This document shows, in pieces, positions 1-8,746 of a stretch of DNA of 64,000 nt. Position 1 is the first letter of the stretch. Each line of letters starts with the position of its first letter. Both the position numbers and the translations under genes were made by a program. The notes beneath the pieces were generated by a model. That model was not told the origin of the DNA. It saw only the letters and a program-made list of their open reading frames with translations, and searched no databases. This DNA comes from Janthinobacterium sp. ROICE36 (GTDB lineage: Bacteria > Pseudomonadota > Gammaproteobacteria > Burkholderiales > Burkholderiaceae_D): contig NZ_PEBS01000021.1 of assembly GCF_002869965.1 (NCBI RefSeq), forward strand, positions 1-64,000, read 5' to 3'.

Positions 1-144
1 AGAGAGATCGGTTCGTTTGCCATTTACGCGTCCAAATACCGAGAGTAAACGCCTTTCTCAACGTGTTTACAAGCAATATTTCACCCTATCGTCACTCCGA
101 GCACCTACCCTTCATGCAATCGCCCTGTCACCCTGGCCGGCGCA

Positions 145-702
145 TTGCTGACAGTATCCATGTTGCAGGGCTGTGCCACGCCAATCAAGGCATCGTCCAC
201 GCAGAATCCGGCACCGAGCGAGGCGTTTTCGTCGTTTGGCCGTATCGAAGTCAAGCCGACGGTATTTGCCGAGGGCTACAAGGGCAACCAGGCTGGCATG
301 GCAAAAATCGACGAAAACATCCGTAAGGGCCTGGCCGAATCGCTGAGGACCTGGAACGCGGCGCCGGCCAATGGCCGCGTATTGATCATTGAGCCGATTG
401 TGGAAGAAATCCAGTTCAAGAGCGGCGCCAAGCGCGTATTCCTGGGCCCGTTGGCTGGCAGTTCGGGCGTTCGTATGCGCGTCATGATCCGTGATAACAA
501 GGGGGCGCTGGTTGCGACACCGGAGTTCTTCCAGCGTGCCGACGCCATGGCCGCCGGTTTTACGTTTGGCGTGCATGACAACCTGATGTTGACGCGCATT
601 GCCAACCTGACCAGCGCGTACATCAAGGCCAACTACGTGCGTGCCGAAGGCGGCGCGACTGGCGCCGATGACAAAGCCGTCGCGGCACCCATGACGAACT
701 AA
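145..702 (+). CDS. Putative lipoprotein, start uncertain
   Basis: About 185 residues beginning with a hydrophobic stretch that ends in LQGC, a lipobox, so the product is probably an outer-membrane or periplasmic lipoprotein. The mature part is compatible with DUF4410-like lipoproteins (an amphipathic body with VMIRDNKG and an alanine-rich tail), but I do not recognise it firmly and assign no function. The start is problematic. The frame is open back to a TAA at 46-48 but contains no ATG, and the charged n-region of a signal peptide would lie upstream of the TTG at 145 (residues NRPVTLAGA). An ATG at 114 is in another frame. Either a rare start codon is used or a small indel separates that ATG from the body. 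A strong terminator follows at 743-778, so this is probably the last gene of its transcript. Confidence 0.6.
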   Translation: MLTVSMLQGCATPIKASSTQNPAPSEAFSSFGRIEVKPTVFAEGYKGNQAGMAKIDENIRKGLAESLRTWNAAPANGRVLIIEPIVEEIQFKSGAKRVFLGPLAGSSGVRMRVMIRDNKGALVATPEFFQRADAMAAGFTFGVHDNLMLTRIANLTSAYIKANYVRAEGGATGADDKAVAAPMTN

Positions 703-742
703 GACCGGCACGGCGCGCAAGCGTCAGCGAGGTTGCTAAAAA

Positions 743-778
743 TGGCAGCGATGGGAGACCGCGCTGCCACTTTTTTTT
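743..778 (+). terminator. Rho-independent terminator
   Basis: TGGCAGCG (743-750) and CGCTGCCA (762-769) form a perfect 8-bp stem with an 11-nt loop, followed by C and eight T residues (771-778). It ends the lipoprotein transcript just ahead of the phosphopantetheinyl transferase gene. Confidence 0.85.
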
Positions 779-850
779 GCCGTGCTCTTTTACCGGCCTT
801 CGTGCTGCCGATTTGTGGCAGACTGCGCCTTTGCCTATCCATCTGCTGCC

Positions 851-1447
851 ATGTCCCCAGCTCTGTCCGGCGCCAGCATCTGCCTGCTCGATATCCGCAC
901 CATCGCTGTTGCGCAGCTTCATCAATATGAATCCTGGCTGGGTGCGGCGGAAGCGGCCCGATACGCGCGCTTTGTGCGGCCGTTGCGACGGCGCCAGTTC
1001 CTGCTGGGGCGCGCCTTGTTGCGCGCGGCCATGGGGGAAATACTGGAGATGGCGCCGGAGTCCATCGCGCTGGAAGAGAGACCAGGCCAGGCGCCGCGAC
1101 TGTTGGCACACGCCGGCGGTCCCTATTTCAGCATTTCGCACAGCGGCCACTGGGTCGCCTGCGCGCTGAGCGATACTACGCCTCTGGGACTCGACATTGA
1201 GTTGTGCGACGTGCGGCGCGACGTGCTGGCGCTGGCGCAGCAGGCGTTTGGTGCGGCCGTGGTGGCCGAGCTGGAAAAGTTGCCGCCAGAGGAGCGTCGG
1301 GTGGCGTTTTACCAGCGCTGGAGCGAGGCTGAGGCGCGCTACAAGTTGGGCATGGATGCCGCTGCTTGTGTGACTATCGCGCATGCCGAGTTGTCCATCG
1401 TGTTGTGCAGCGCTGCGCCGCTGGCGCAGGCGCCCGCCTGGCTATAG
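851..1447 (+). CDS. Sfp-type 4'-phosphopantetheinyl transferase
   Basis: A 198-residue protein of the Sfp/AcpT class, which transfers phosphopantetheine from CoA to a carrier-protein serine. Visible motifs are FSISHSG (93-99), the Mg-binding GLDIE (113-117, D115 and E117), and the W-S-x-x-E-A-R-Y-K motif (157-165) with E161 and K165. The usual family pattern is W-(S/C)-x-K-E-A; here the residue before the Glu is Ala160, so the conserved Lys of KEA is missing although the downstream Lys is kept. The ATG at 851 is preferred because it starts just before the first conserved segment; an upstream in-frame ATG at 782 lies at the preceding terminator. No PKS, NRPS or carrier-protein gene is nearby, so the partner is unknown and may be distant. 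The gene converges on the DUF2145 gene. Confidence 0.85.
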   Translation: MSPALSGASICLLDIRTIAVAQLHQYESWLGAAEAARYARFVRPLRRRQFLLGRALLRAAMGEILEMAPESIALEERPGQAPRLLAHAGGPYFSISHSGHWVACALSDTTPLGLDIELCDVRRDVLALAQQAFGAAVVAELEKLPPEERRVAFYQRWSEAEARYKLGMDAAACVTIAHAELSIVLCSAAPLAQAPAWL

Positions 1448-1464
1448 TCCGGCCTGGCGCCAGA

Positions 1465-2250
1465 CTAATTTCCCCGCACCACGATTTCCTTCGCCTTCGG
1501 CTCGCGTTGGCGCACGAAGCGCACGATGGAGTCGACGGTGACGACGTCGATCTGGCGCGTCATGCGGCGCTCGAACGGGTGGTCGTCAAAAGCGATATTG
1601 GCACGGAACATGCGCGCGCCCAGGCGCGTGGCGGCGGGTATGCTGAGCGTTTGCGGCGCGTAGCTGGCGCTGCGCAGCCAGCTTTGTGCTTCGGCGCGCG
1701 TTTCGATCTTGCCAGGCTCGTTGCTGGCGGCGGCCAGGGTTTCCAGTACCCATTGGTTCGAGTTCTGGTACTTGGTGGAAAACGGGTAGGCCAGCATATT
1801 GTAATGCGCCTCATGCAGGCGCTTGGGCGTGCTCGACGTCAGCAGGCGCACCAGTTGCTGCTGCGTATCCTGGCCCGGAATCAGGATCAAGGTTTCATAC
1901 ATGAACACATCATCCATGAAGAAATTACCCAAGCCTTCGTTGTACAGCGACGATTGTGCCGTGCCGCATTCATTGAGTTCATGCACCACCAGCCAGCGCC
2001 CTTTCGGGTGGTCGCGCCAGGCCAGCGCCATGTGCGAATAGCGCAAATTGTACTTCGACAGGTCCTGGCCGGCGCGTGCCACCAGCGCCACTTGCGCGCC
2101 CGAGGCATCGAGCGCCTGTAAGGTCTTTTGCGCCAGGTCCATCGATTTGACGAGCGTGGTGGCATCCGTTTGCTTTTCCTCGCATGAGCGCCCCGCATGG
2201 GCGGCACCGGCCAGGGCCAGGCTGATGATAATGGCAGTCAGGCGTTTCAT
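1465..2250 (-). CDS. DUF2145 family exported protein
   Basis: A 261-residue protein with a clean signal peptide (MKRLTAIIISLALAGAAHA) and a mature part rich in conserved aromatic and acidic residues (YSHMALAWRDHPKG, VVHELNECG, MYETLILIPG). This matches my recollection of the DUF2145 family, which is periplasmic and of unknown biochemical role. The ATG at 2250 is chosen because it begins the signal peptide. It is the last gene of a three-gene minus-strand operon, 4 bp after the second small paralogue. The HELNEC segment with nearby His and Asp invites a hydrolase or metal-binding hypothesis, but no catalytic site can be named. Confidence 0.8.
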   Translation of the reverse strand: MKRLTAIIISLALAGAAHAGRSCEEKQTDATTLVKSMDLAQKTLQALDASGAQVALVARAGQDLSKYNLRYSHMALAWRDHPKGRWLVVHELNECGTAQSSLYNEGLGNFFMDDVFMYETLILIPGQDTQQQLVRLLTSSTPKRLHEAHYNMLAYPFSTKYQNSNQWVLETLAAASNEPGKIETRAEAQSWLRSASYAPQTLSIPAATRLGARMFRANIAFDDHPFERRMTRQIDVVTVDSIVRFVRQREPKAKEIVVRGN

Positions 2251-2254
2251 GGGT

Positions 2255-2665
2255 TCACGCTTTCGAATGGTAGAGGATGGCATTGCCAGCCGCGTTCGGC
2301 ACATAGGCGATGGCCTTGCCCGACAGCAGCAGCATGTGGCCCGTCGAGACGGTGACGACGTTGACCGCTGTGCCGGCTGCCAGCGACAGGCCTTGCGTGG
2401 CTTTCTGGCTCAGCTTGACGGAGGCCGTGGCGGCGGAGGACGCGCCTTTGGCCACGCTTTTGAGCACAAGGATGCTGCCGTCGGCCGTGTCTTCCACCTT
2501 GTCGATGACGATTTCACCGGCGGCGGCCAGCACCGACATGGAGCCGACCAGTACGATGGCCGACGCCATGCTGGCGTTGTCGGACGCGTTGGTGGTATCG
2601 GAGTTGGCGGCCTGGGCCGTCAGGCTGGCGGCGCACAGCAGGGTAATGACGAGTACGTGTTTCAT
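2255..2665 (-). CDS. Small exported protein, tandem paralogue 2
   Basis: 136 residues with a signal peptide (MKHVLVITLLCAASLTAQA) and a mature part of about 115 residues made of small and hydrophobic residues in alternating patterns. It is paralogous to the upstream product: both share a VVAGSMSML/VLVGSMSVL segment, a KG(L)SLAAGT(A/V)VNVV segment, STGHMLxxSGKAIAxxPN near the C-terminus, and an ending in HSK. Similar small proteins next to DUF2145 genes are known to me from other proteobacteria, without a function. The repeated glycine/serine/valine pattern could form beta structure or an amphipathic membrane-associated fold. The gap to the upstream gene is 28 bp and to the DUF2145 gene 4 bp, so co-transcription is likely. 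Confidence 0.8.
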   Translation of the reverse strand: MKHVLVITLLCAASLTAQAANSDTTNASDNASMASAIVLVGSMSVLAAAGEIVIDKVEDTADGSILVLKSVAKGASSAATASVKLSQKATQGLSLAAGTAVNVVTVSTGHMLLLSGKAIAYVPNAAGNAILYHSKA

Positions 2666-2693
2666 GGAGATCCTGTTCTTCTTGATGGGTGCA

Positions 2694-3116
2694 TTACACT
2701 TTTGAGTGGTGCAGCAGCGCTTTGCCCAGTTCGTTCGGGATGAAGGCAATGGCCTTGCCGGACATGACCAGCATGTGGCCGGTGGACAACGCCACCACAT
2801 TGACCACGGTGCCGGCTGCCAGCGACAGGCCTTTGGCCGCTTGCGCGCTCATCTGGATGGACGCGCCGCCAGCCTCGGAAGCGCCTTTCAGTACGATGAC
2901 GATGCCTTCGCCCACTGTTTCCACGCTGGCGACGAGCACCTGGCCGGAAGCAACCAGCATCGACATGGAGCCGGCGACGACGACGGCGGAACCCTGGCTG
3001 AGGTTTTGCGAGCCATTCGACAGATTCTCGGACGCGGCAGCGTGGACCAGGCCGGGAGCGGCCACGGAGAGCGTCAACAGCGACAGGGACAGGCAGAGGG
3101 GCAGCAGGCGTTTCAT
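2694..3116 (-). CDS. Small exported protein, tandem paralogue 1
   Basis: First gene of the operon, 140 residues. The ATG at 3116 gives a signal peptide ending around VHA-A and is preceded by AAGGAGAAA. The mature protein begins with an Asn/Ser-rich part (ASENLSNGSQNLSQGS) and then shows the same core as its downstream neighbour, including VNVVALSTGHMLVMSGKAIAFIPNELG. The pair looks like a tandem duplication that diverged moderately at the protein level. Function unknown. An upstream TACAAT-like -10 lies around 3158-3163 on the minus strand. Two palindromes at 3187-3200 and 3217-3233 lie just upstream and probably serve the divergent HTH regulator. Confidence 0.8.
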   Translation of the reverse strand: MKRLLPLCLSLSLLTLSVAAPGLVHAAASENLSNGSQNLSQGSAVVVAGSMSMLVASGQVLVASVETVGEGIVIVLKGASEAGGASIQMSAQAAKGLSLAAGTVVNVVALSTGHMLVMSGKAIAFIPNELGKALLHHSKV

Positions 3117-3186
3117 GTGTTTCTCCTTCAAGTGTGCCAAGTGGCATCGCCATCATTGTAGACTGTGGGCAATTGGTCAATGAAAA

Positions 3187-3233
3187 CGCTACTCGTAGCG
3201 GGAAGGCATACTGCAGGTAGCGTATTGCGCTAC
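3187..3233. promoter_or_regulatory. Double GTAGCG/CGCTAC operator-like repeat
   Basis: Four copies of one hexamer lie in the 160-bp divergent intergenic region. CGCTAC-TC-GTAGCG occupies 3187-3200 and GTAGCG-TATTG-CGCTAC occupies 3217-3233, each a perfect 6-bp dyad but with opposite arm order. They sit between the small-protein operon (start 3116) and the HTH regulator (start 3277), where a repressor or activator would be expected to bind. Binding by that regulator is an inference. Confidence 0.55.
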
Positions 3234-3276
3234 TTTTTTGCCGCCAGAACCGATGCTATTTTTATAAAGGAAGTGC

Positions 3277-4020
3277 ATGCCGCAAACCCACGCCTTGATC
3301 GAAGCCTTGAAGCGCCTGTTGAAAGCGCGCGCCGTCACGTATGCCGAACTGGCCCAGCGCATCGGCGTGTCCGAAGCCAGCGTCAAGCGGATGTTTTCGC
3401 AGAAACAATTCACCCTGCAGCGGCTGGACCAGATACTGGTGGCCGTGGGCAGCGATTTCCAGCAACTGGCGATGGCCGTGCAGGCGGCGCATGCCGCACC
3501 GACCCTGATCACGGGGCTGACGTATGCACAGGAAAAGGAAATCATCGACGACACCCGGCTGTTCGTGGTGGCCGTCTCCGCCCTGAACCTGTTGCCGCTG
3601 GAACAGATCGTTGCCATCTACGACATCAGCGAGGCGCAAGCCGTCAAATACCTGCTGCGCCTCGACAAAATCGGTTTCCTGGAACTACTGCCGAACAACC
3701 GGGTCAAATTGCTGGTGGCACGCACGTTTGCGTGGATACCGAATGGCCCGATACATACCTATTTCAAAAAGGAAGCGTATGGCGATTACCTGAATTCGCA
3801 ATTCGATGGCGAGACAGAGTTGCTGCGCCTGGTGAACGTGATGTTGTCGAAAAAATCCACGGCAGCCTTGCTGGACAGGCTCAAGCAAGTGGCGGTGGAG
3901 TTTTCGCAGCAGCACCAGGAAGACGCGCGCCTGCCTGGCGAAGAGCGCCTGGCCATCAGCTTCATGCTGGCGGCCCGGCCCTGGATGCCGCAGACGTTCA
4001 AGGCGCTGCTGCGGCAATAA
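3277..4020 (+). CDS. XRE/Cro-type HTH transcriptional regulator
   Basis: 247 residues. The N-terminal part (about 8-60) is a Cro/C1-type helix-turn-helix: LLKARAVTYAELAQRIG, then VSEASVKRMFSQ with the recognition helix, then FTLQRLDQILVAVG. The rest (about 80-247) is an alpha-helical domain with no recognised ligand-binding signature; it contains a second winged-helix-like stretch (LPLEQIVAIYDISEAQAVKYLLRLDKIGFLELL). The start is supported by AAAGGAAG upstream. The gene is divergent from the small-protein/DUF2145 operon and is probably its regulator, perhaps autoregulated through the paired dyads at 3187-3233. Confidence 0.85.
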   Translation: MPQTHALIEALKRLLKARAVTYAELAQRIGVSEASVKRMFSQKQFTLQRLDQILVAVGSDFQQLAMAVQAAHAAPTLITGLTYAQEKEIIDDTRLFVVAVSALNLLPLEQIVAIYDISEAQAVKYLLRLDKIGFLELLPNNRVKLLVARTFAWIPNGPIHTYFKKEAYGDYLNSQFDGETELLRLVNVMLSKKSTAALLDRLKQVAVEFSQQHQEDARLPGEERLAISFMLAARPWMPQTFKALLRQ

Positions 4021-4124
4021 GCCAACCAGCCTAAGCATGGTGGCAAGCCAGCATGGCCTGCAAGAAGGCCCACAGCGAGGTCCGTTGCTGCCCATTAGTC
4101 GCACTGCGTGCCGTCGCGTGTTTG

Positions 4125-5564
4125 CTACTGGTCCGTTTTCTCCTGTTTCATCTGCGCCAGCAAGCGCCAGGCAAAAAAGCCTAGCACGGCCACGCCCAGC
4201 AGCAGTGCCGCCCACAGCGCGGCCAGGCGCCATGGTGCGCCATCGCTGGCGATGGTGGGCGCGGGGGCTGCGCCCCCGTTGGCCTGCAGCGGGCCGGTGC
4301 TGACCGTCTTGAGCGCCAGTAATTCGTCTGCCTTGAAGCCGGGTGCCACCTGCGACAGCGGCTGGACCACGGACGCCGCATCGCTCCTGCCGAATGCCAG
4401 CCGATAGGGCGGTTTGCCGCTGGCCAGCAAGACGACGGTGGCGGGTGTCCAGCCCAGGCGTAAAGTGGGGGCATTGCCGGCGGAGAGCGCTTGCTCTGGC
4501 GACGTCTGCATCACCCATTGTGCCGTCTGCGTCACGGGCATGGCCAGTTCACCCGAGATCCTTTCCTTGCCATCGATGCCGATGCGGTAAAACGTGGTGC
4601 TCAGCAAGGGATCAAAATACGCGCCCTGTGCGGGACGCGCTTGCTGGCGCAGGTGCAGCCGGTGCCGGGGAATATAGCTGTTCTGGCGATACACTCCAAG
4701 GGTCACGGGCATAACCACATTGCTTTGTGTAAATTGCAGGGCGATGCTGTCGGCGGGAATGGCGATGGGCGTGGCATAGCGCCATTCATCGTCTTGCTTG
4801 CCGGGCAAGCCTTGCAGCACGATGGCGGCGCGCGGCGGGGTGACTTCCGTTTCGCTGACGGCTTGCGCCGTGATCGCAGAAAATGCCAAAGCTTCGCCCG
4901 CTTGCCAGCTCAGGCGCGCATAGCGGAAGGCACGTGGCGCGAAGGCGATGCTGTCGTTGGCGAGGGTTTGCGTGTCGCTGTTGCTGAGCCAATTCAGGGT
5001 GGTGGTGCCAATGGCATCCCATTGTTTCAGGTCATCGCTCATTTCCAGTAGCACTTGCGCACTGTAATTGTCCGTGCTGGCTGGTGGCGTGAAGCGCAGG
5101 GCGGCGATGCGCCGGCCTTCCTTCTGCTTGCCCAGGTCGAGGATCAGCGCCTGCAGCGCTGCCGTGCTCGCTGCCGTGCTGGCGCGCGTGCTGACCGAGA
5201 GCAGACGGCCATCGTCCGCCGTGCGGATATCGATGCCTTGCAAGCCAATGCCTGGCGTGCCCGTCACGGGAAAAATGCGCGCTGGAATGTTTGTCTGCTG
5301 CGTGGCCGATTGCACGGGCGGCGCGACTATGGCATAGGCCAGGCGCTTGCCGTCGCCATCGAACAGCCGCACGTCGGCCAGGCTGGGCGACCTGGCGTGC
5401 AGGTAGACTTCCCGGGGCAGGGAGAACTGGACAAGGCCTGCGCCGGCCGGCACCCGCACTGGCATGCTCCAGCCATAGTCCTGCGGCCGGTCGAGTGGCG
5501 CCGGGGTGGTGGCCAGCGCGCCGCCAGCGATCAGGCATGTGCCGAGGAGGAATGGGGATTTCAT
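4125..5564 (-). CDS. DUF3999 family membrane-anchored protein
   Basis: 479 residues with a signal peptide (MKSPFLLGTCLIAGGALA), a long periplasmic part of beta-rich sequence (for example RYARLSWQAGEALAFSAITA), and a single C-terminal membrane helix (LAALWAALLLGVAVLGFFAW) followed by a short basic cytoplasmic tail. This is the architecture of DUF3999. The start codon overlaps the stop of the upstream DUF2339 gene by four bases (ATGA), indicating translational coupling. The two families are regularly paired, so they probably form one envelope complex, but the activity is unknown. The ATG at 5564 is chosen for the signal peptide; longer open frame upstream is a shadow of the DUF2339 gene. Confidence 0.85.
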   Translation of the reverse strand: MKSPFLLGTCLIAGGALATTPAPLDRPQDYGWSMPVRVPAGAGLVQFSLPREVYLHARSPSLADVRLFDGDGKRLAYAIVAPPVQSATQQTNIPARIFPVTGTPGIGLQGIDIRTADDGRLLSVSTRASTAASTAALQALILDLGKQKEGRRIAALRFTPPASTDNYSAQVLLEMSDDLKQWDAIGTTTLNWLSNSDTQTLANDSIAFAPRAFRYARLSWQAGEALAFSAITAQAVSETEVTPPRAAIVLQGLPGKQDDEWRYATPIAIPADSIALQFTQSNVVMPVTLGVYRQNSYIPRHRLHLRQQARPAQGAYFDPLLSTTFYRIGIDGKERISGELAMPVTQTAQWVMQTSPEQALSAGNAPTLRLGWTPATVVLLASGKPPYRLAFGRSDAASVVQPLSQVAPGFKADELLALKTVSTGPLQANGGAAPAPTIASDGAPWRLAALWAALLLGVAVLGFFAWRLLAQMKQEKTDQ

Positions 5565-8500
5565 GCGACTCCTTGCTGAGCTTCGGCCGGCGCGGGCGCA
5601 GCAGCCTTTGGGAAAGGCGCCAGGTAGCCGATCAAGACCATCAGCAAGCCCACGCCCACGAAGGACACAATACGCTCGATGCCGCCCACGTTCGACAGGT
5701 CGATCAGGAACAGTTTCAGCACGACCAGGCCCAGTAGCACGGCACCCATGCTCCATTGCTGGCGCCGCTGCTGGCGGGCCGCGTGGCGCATCAGCAGCAG
5801 GGCCGTGATGCTCCATACCAGCGACAGCATGGCTTGCACGAATTGCGAGGCCAGCATGGCGTCGAAACGGTAGGGCACGCCCAGGTAATTCGTTACCGTG
5901 CGCAGCAGCATCAGGTTGAACCAGACATACACGCAGCAGGCGGCCACGGCCGGCAAGCGCGCTTGCCACAGGGCGGGCAACGGCACTTGTTTCGCCGGCA
6001 GCAAACGGTAGCTGGCAATGGCCAGCAGGATGGCAAAGCCGGTGCTCAAGTCCAGCGGATTGAGCAATGGTAAATAGGGCAGGGGCGCCATGGCGCCATC
6101 ATCGACAATATTCCATGCAGCAATCAGCAGCAGCGACCATAGCGCCCCCAGTGGTATCAGGGTACGCTGGTACCACGCGGCAATCGGCGCCACCGGCCAG
6201 GCGCCTGCGCGGCACCGATGGATCAGCCAGGCCAGCGCCAGCATCATGCTCCAGGCCGGCAAGTAGCGGGCCCAGGCGGGGCTGACGCTGCCTTCATGGC
6301 CAGCCAGCCAGGCGTTGACGTGCATGGCGCCCACGGGCCACAGCATCAGCCATGGAGCGGCCGTGCGCAGCGTATGCAAGGAACGCAGCGCCCGCACGTC
6401 GAGTTGCCAGCCCGCTTGCGGCCAGGTTCGCAGCAAGTATTCGCCGGCTACCAGGGCACAGGTCAGGGCCAGCCAGCTCAAGCCGGTCGGCAGGTAGTCG
6501 CGCAGGTACAGCGCCAGCAGCAGGTTGGCGCTCCACAAGCCCAGGCCGAGCCAGGCGGCCATGCTGAACCAGCGCAGTTGCGGCCAATCGAGGCGCCGCG
6601 CCAGGAGGGCGAACACGGGTGTCGTGACGCACACGGCAATCAGGTACAGCGCCAGCCAGTGTTCGCCCGCGTGCGACTTCAGGGACAGGTCGCCGTCGAT
6701 CAGGCGCAGCAGCCAGCTGACAAGCGGCACGAGGATGGCGGCAAACCACAGCAGGCCGCTCCAGAGCAGCAGGGGCCGCGCGACCAGGGCCAGCAGCTCG
6801 TCGCCGCCGCGCGTGCGCAGCGCAAGGAGGCGGGCGCTGGCAAAGGCGGCGGCGCCCAGCAACAGGGCGCTGAGGAATGAACCGTCGAACAGGCTGGCCG
6901 GGTGCTGGTCCCAGACCCAGCTGGCGCGGCTCAGTAACACCAGTCCTGCGAGGACTTGCACGGCCAGCAGCAGGGCGCGCGGCGCATGCCATTGTTCGCG
7001 TCGCGCCAGCGCCGCCAGCAGGGCGGTCACGCCCAGGGCGCTGACGGTCAGCAGGTTCAGCTGCGCGGTGGCATCTGTGCGCAGCAGGATTTCGCTCCAG
7101 ATGCCGCCCAGCAGCCAGGCCGTGGCGGCGGTCAGGAACAGCACGGACAGGCTGCTCATGAATTCCGGATACATGTGGCCGCCGTGGCGGCGGAAATTGA
7201 AGGCCATCACCAGCGCGGCAGCGGCCAGCAACGCGCAGCCGAGCCAGATGTTGGCGTGCAGGGCCGCTGCCGTATCGAGTTTCTGCATGGCAACGAGGAA
7301 GGAAATCCAGGCGGCCGCCTGCACCAGCAGGCCGAAGGCCCAGGCCAGGGTCTGGCGCTGGCGCAAGCCGACCCAGACGATGCCCGCGCCTTCCAGCGCC
7401 CAGGCGGCGGACGTCCAGCGGCCGTCGAGGGCGAACGGAATGGCCAGCGTGCCGAAGACGATGCCCAGCGCCAGGAAGGCTTCCGCCAGCAGTGTGAAAC
7501 CTGCGCGGCGCCACAGCTCCACGGCCAGACCCGTGTAGCCCAAGCCGGCAATCAGCGCAGAAAACGCCAGGCCGAAGTGAAAGTGCTGGGCCAGACCGTA
7601 TTGCAAGCCCATGGCCGCCAGCGGCGTGCCGAAGACGAGCGTGCCATCCACATAGTGTTTCAGGCGCGGCGCCTGGCGCGCGCAGTAGGCGATCGCAATG
7701 CCGATATAGAACAGCACGAACAGGATCAAAAACAGCTGCGTCGACAGGTAGTGCTCGGGCGTGTAGCGCAGCACGCCCCAGGTGGTGGCGACGACAAAGG
7801 TAAAGCCAAAGCTCAGCACATTCAGGACGCGCCAGGCGCGTTTCAAGGCGATGGCAAAGACGCCCGCGTTGAGCAGTGCGTAATAGCTGAACAGGCCGAT
7901 ATGGCTGCCGCTGCCCGTCGACACAAGCAAGGGCACGGCAAAGCCGCCGACGATGCCGAAGACGGCCAGCCAGACGGCGTTTTGCAGCACGGCCAGCAGG
8001 CAGGTGAACGCCGTCAGTACGAACAGCACGGCAAACGCCAGGCCCGCCGGGATCAGTTCATACAGGCGAAAGGCGCCGAACGTCACCAGCATCAATATCG
8101 CCAGCGCCGTGCCCTGCAGCGGCAAGCTGATGCCGGGACGGCTGAGTCGGATGCGCCAGGCCCAGGCCAGCAGGGCAATATCGGCCAGCACGATGCCGGC
8201 CAGGCGCAGCTCGATGGGCAGCGTGACCTGCGCCGACACGTACTTGAGCAGGAAGCTGACGCCGAGGAACAGGATCAGCAAGCCCAGCTTGGCGACCAGG
8301 TTGCCGGTAAATAGCCAGTTCTTCGCCTTGGCAACGAGGCCGTCCGGGTGCGCGATCCAGGATGGGGTGTTGGGGGCGGCAGGTGCGGGCTTGGTTGGGG
8401 GAGGTGGTGCCGATGGCGCGGGTGCGAATGTGTGGACTGGAGCGGCTGGCGCGACTTTTGCCAGTTCGACCGGCGCCATCATGGCTGCTTTCGGCACCGG

Positions 8501-8746
8501 TGCAGGCGCGGAAATAGGAGCAGGCACCGGCACAGGCGCAGGCGCAGCACGCTCCACGGGGGGCGCGATAGCCGGCGCTTTGTCCTGGCCTTCCAGCGTT
8601 TGCAGGCGCTTGTGTATGCTATCGACTTCCTTGCGCAGGCGGGCCGTCAGCAACTCCAGATCGGCCACTTTTCTGCGGTACTGCAGCACCAGCACGAAGC
8701 CGGTAATCAGCAAGCCAAGGATGAACAGCGTGATCAATCCAAACAT
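5561..8746 (-). CDS. DUF2339 polytopic membrane protein
   Basis: A very large integral membrane protein (1061 residues). It has an N-terminal anchor (MFGLITLFILGLLITGFVLVL), a coiled-coil stretch (about 25-55, VADLELLTARLRKEVDSIHKRLQ), an Ala/Pro-rich linker (about 55-130), and then more than twenty hydrophobic helices to the end. This is the DUF2339 pattern; no catalytic motif stands out. The ATG at 8746 places the anchor at the N-terminus. It is coupled to DUF3999 by a 4-bp overlap. The low-complexity Ala/Pro linker probably spans the periplasm or cytoplasm between the coiled coil and the membrane domain. Confidence 0.9.
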   Translation of the reverse strand: MFGLITLFILGLLITGFVLVLQYRRKVADLELLTARLRKEVDSIHKRLQTLEGQDKAPAIAPPVERAAPAPVPVPAPISAPAPVPKAAMMAPVELAKVAPAAPVHTFAPAPSAPPPPTKPAPAAPNTPSWIAHPDGLVAKAKNWLFTGNLVAKLGLLILFLGVSFLLKYVSAQVTLPIELRLAGIVLADIALLAWAWRIRLSRPGISLPLQGTALAILMLVTFGAFRLYELIPAGLAFAVLFVLTAFTCLLAVLQNAVWLAVFGIVGGFAVPLLVSTGSGSHIGLFSYYALLNAGVFAIALKRAWRVLNVLSFGFTFVVATTWGVLRYTPEHYLSTQLFLILFVLFYIGIAIAYCARQAPRLKHYVDGTLVFGTPLAAMGLQYGLAQHFHFGLAFSALIAGLGYTGLAVELWRRAGFTLLAEAFLALGIVFGTLAIPFALDGRWTSAAWALEGAGIVWVGLRQRQTLAWAFGLLVQAAAWISFLVAMQKLDTAAALHANIWLGCALLAAAALVMAFNFRRHGGHMYPEFMSSLSVLFLTAATAWLLGGIWSEILLRTDATAQLNLLTVSALGVTALLAALARREQWHAPRALLLAVQVLAGLVLLSRASWVWDQHPASLFDGSFLSALLLGAAAFASARLLALRTRGGDELLALVARPLLLWSGLLWFAAILVPLVSWLLRLIDGDLSLKSHAGEHWLALYLIAVCVTTPVFALLARRLDWPQLRWFSMAAWLGLGLWSANLLLALYLRDYLPTGLSWLALTCALVAGEYLLRTWPQAGWQLDVRALRSLHTLRTAAPWLMLWPVGAMHVNAWLAGHEGSVSPAWARYLPAWSMMLALAWLIHRCRAGAWPVAPIAAWYQRTLIPLGALWSLLLIAAWNIVDDGAMAPLPYLPLLNPLDLSTGFAILLAIASYRLLPAKQVPLPALWQARLPAVAACCVYVWFNLMLLRTVTNYLGVPYRFDAMLASQFVQAMLSLVWSITALLLMRHAARQQRRQQWSMGAVLLGLVVLKLFLIDLSNVGGIERIVSFVGVGLLMVLIGYLAPFPKAAAPAPAEAQQGVA

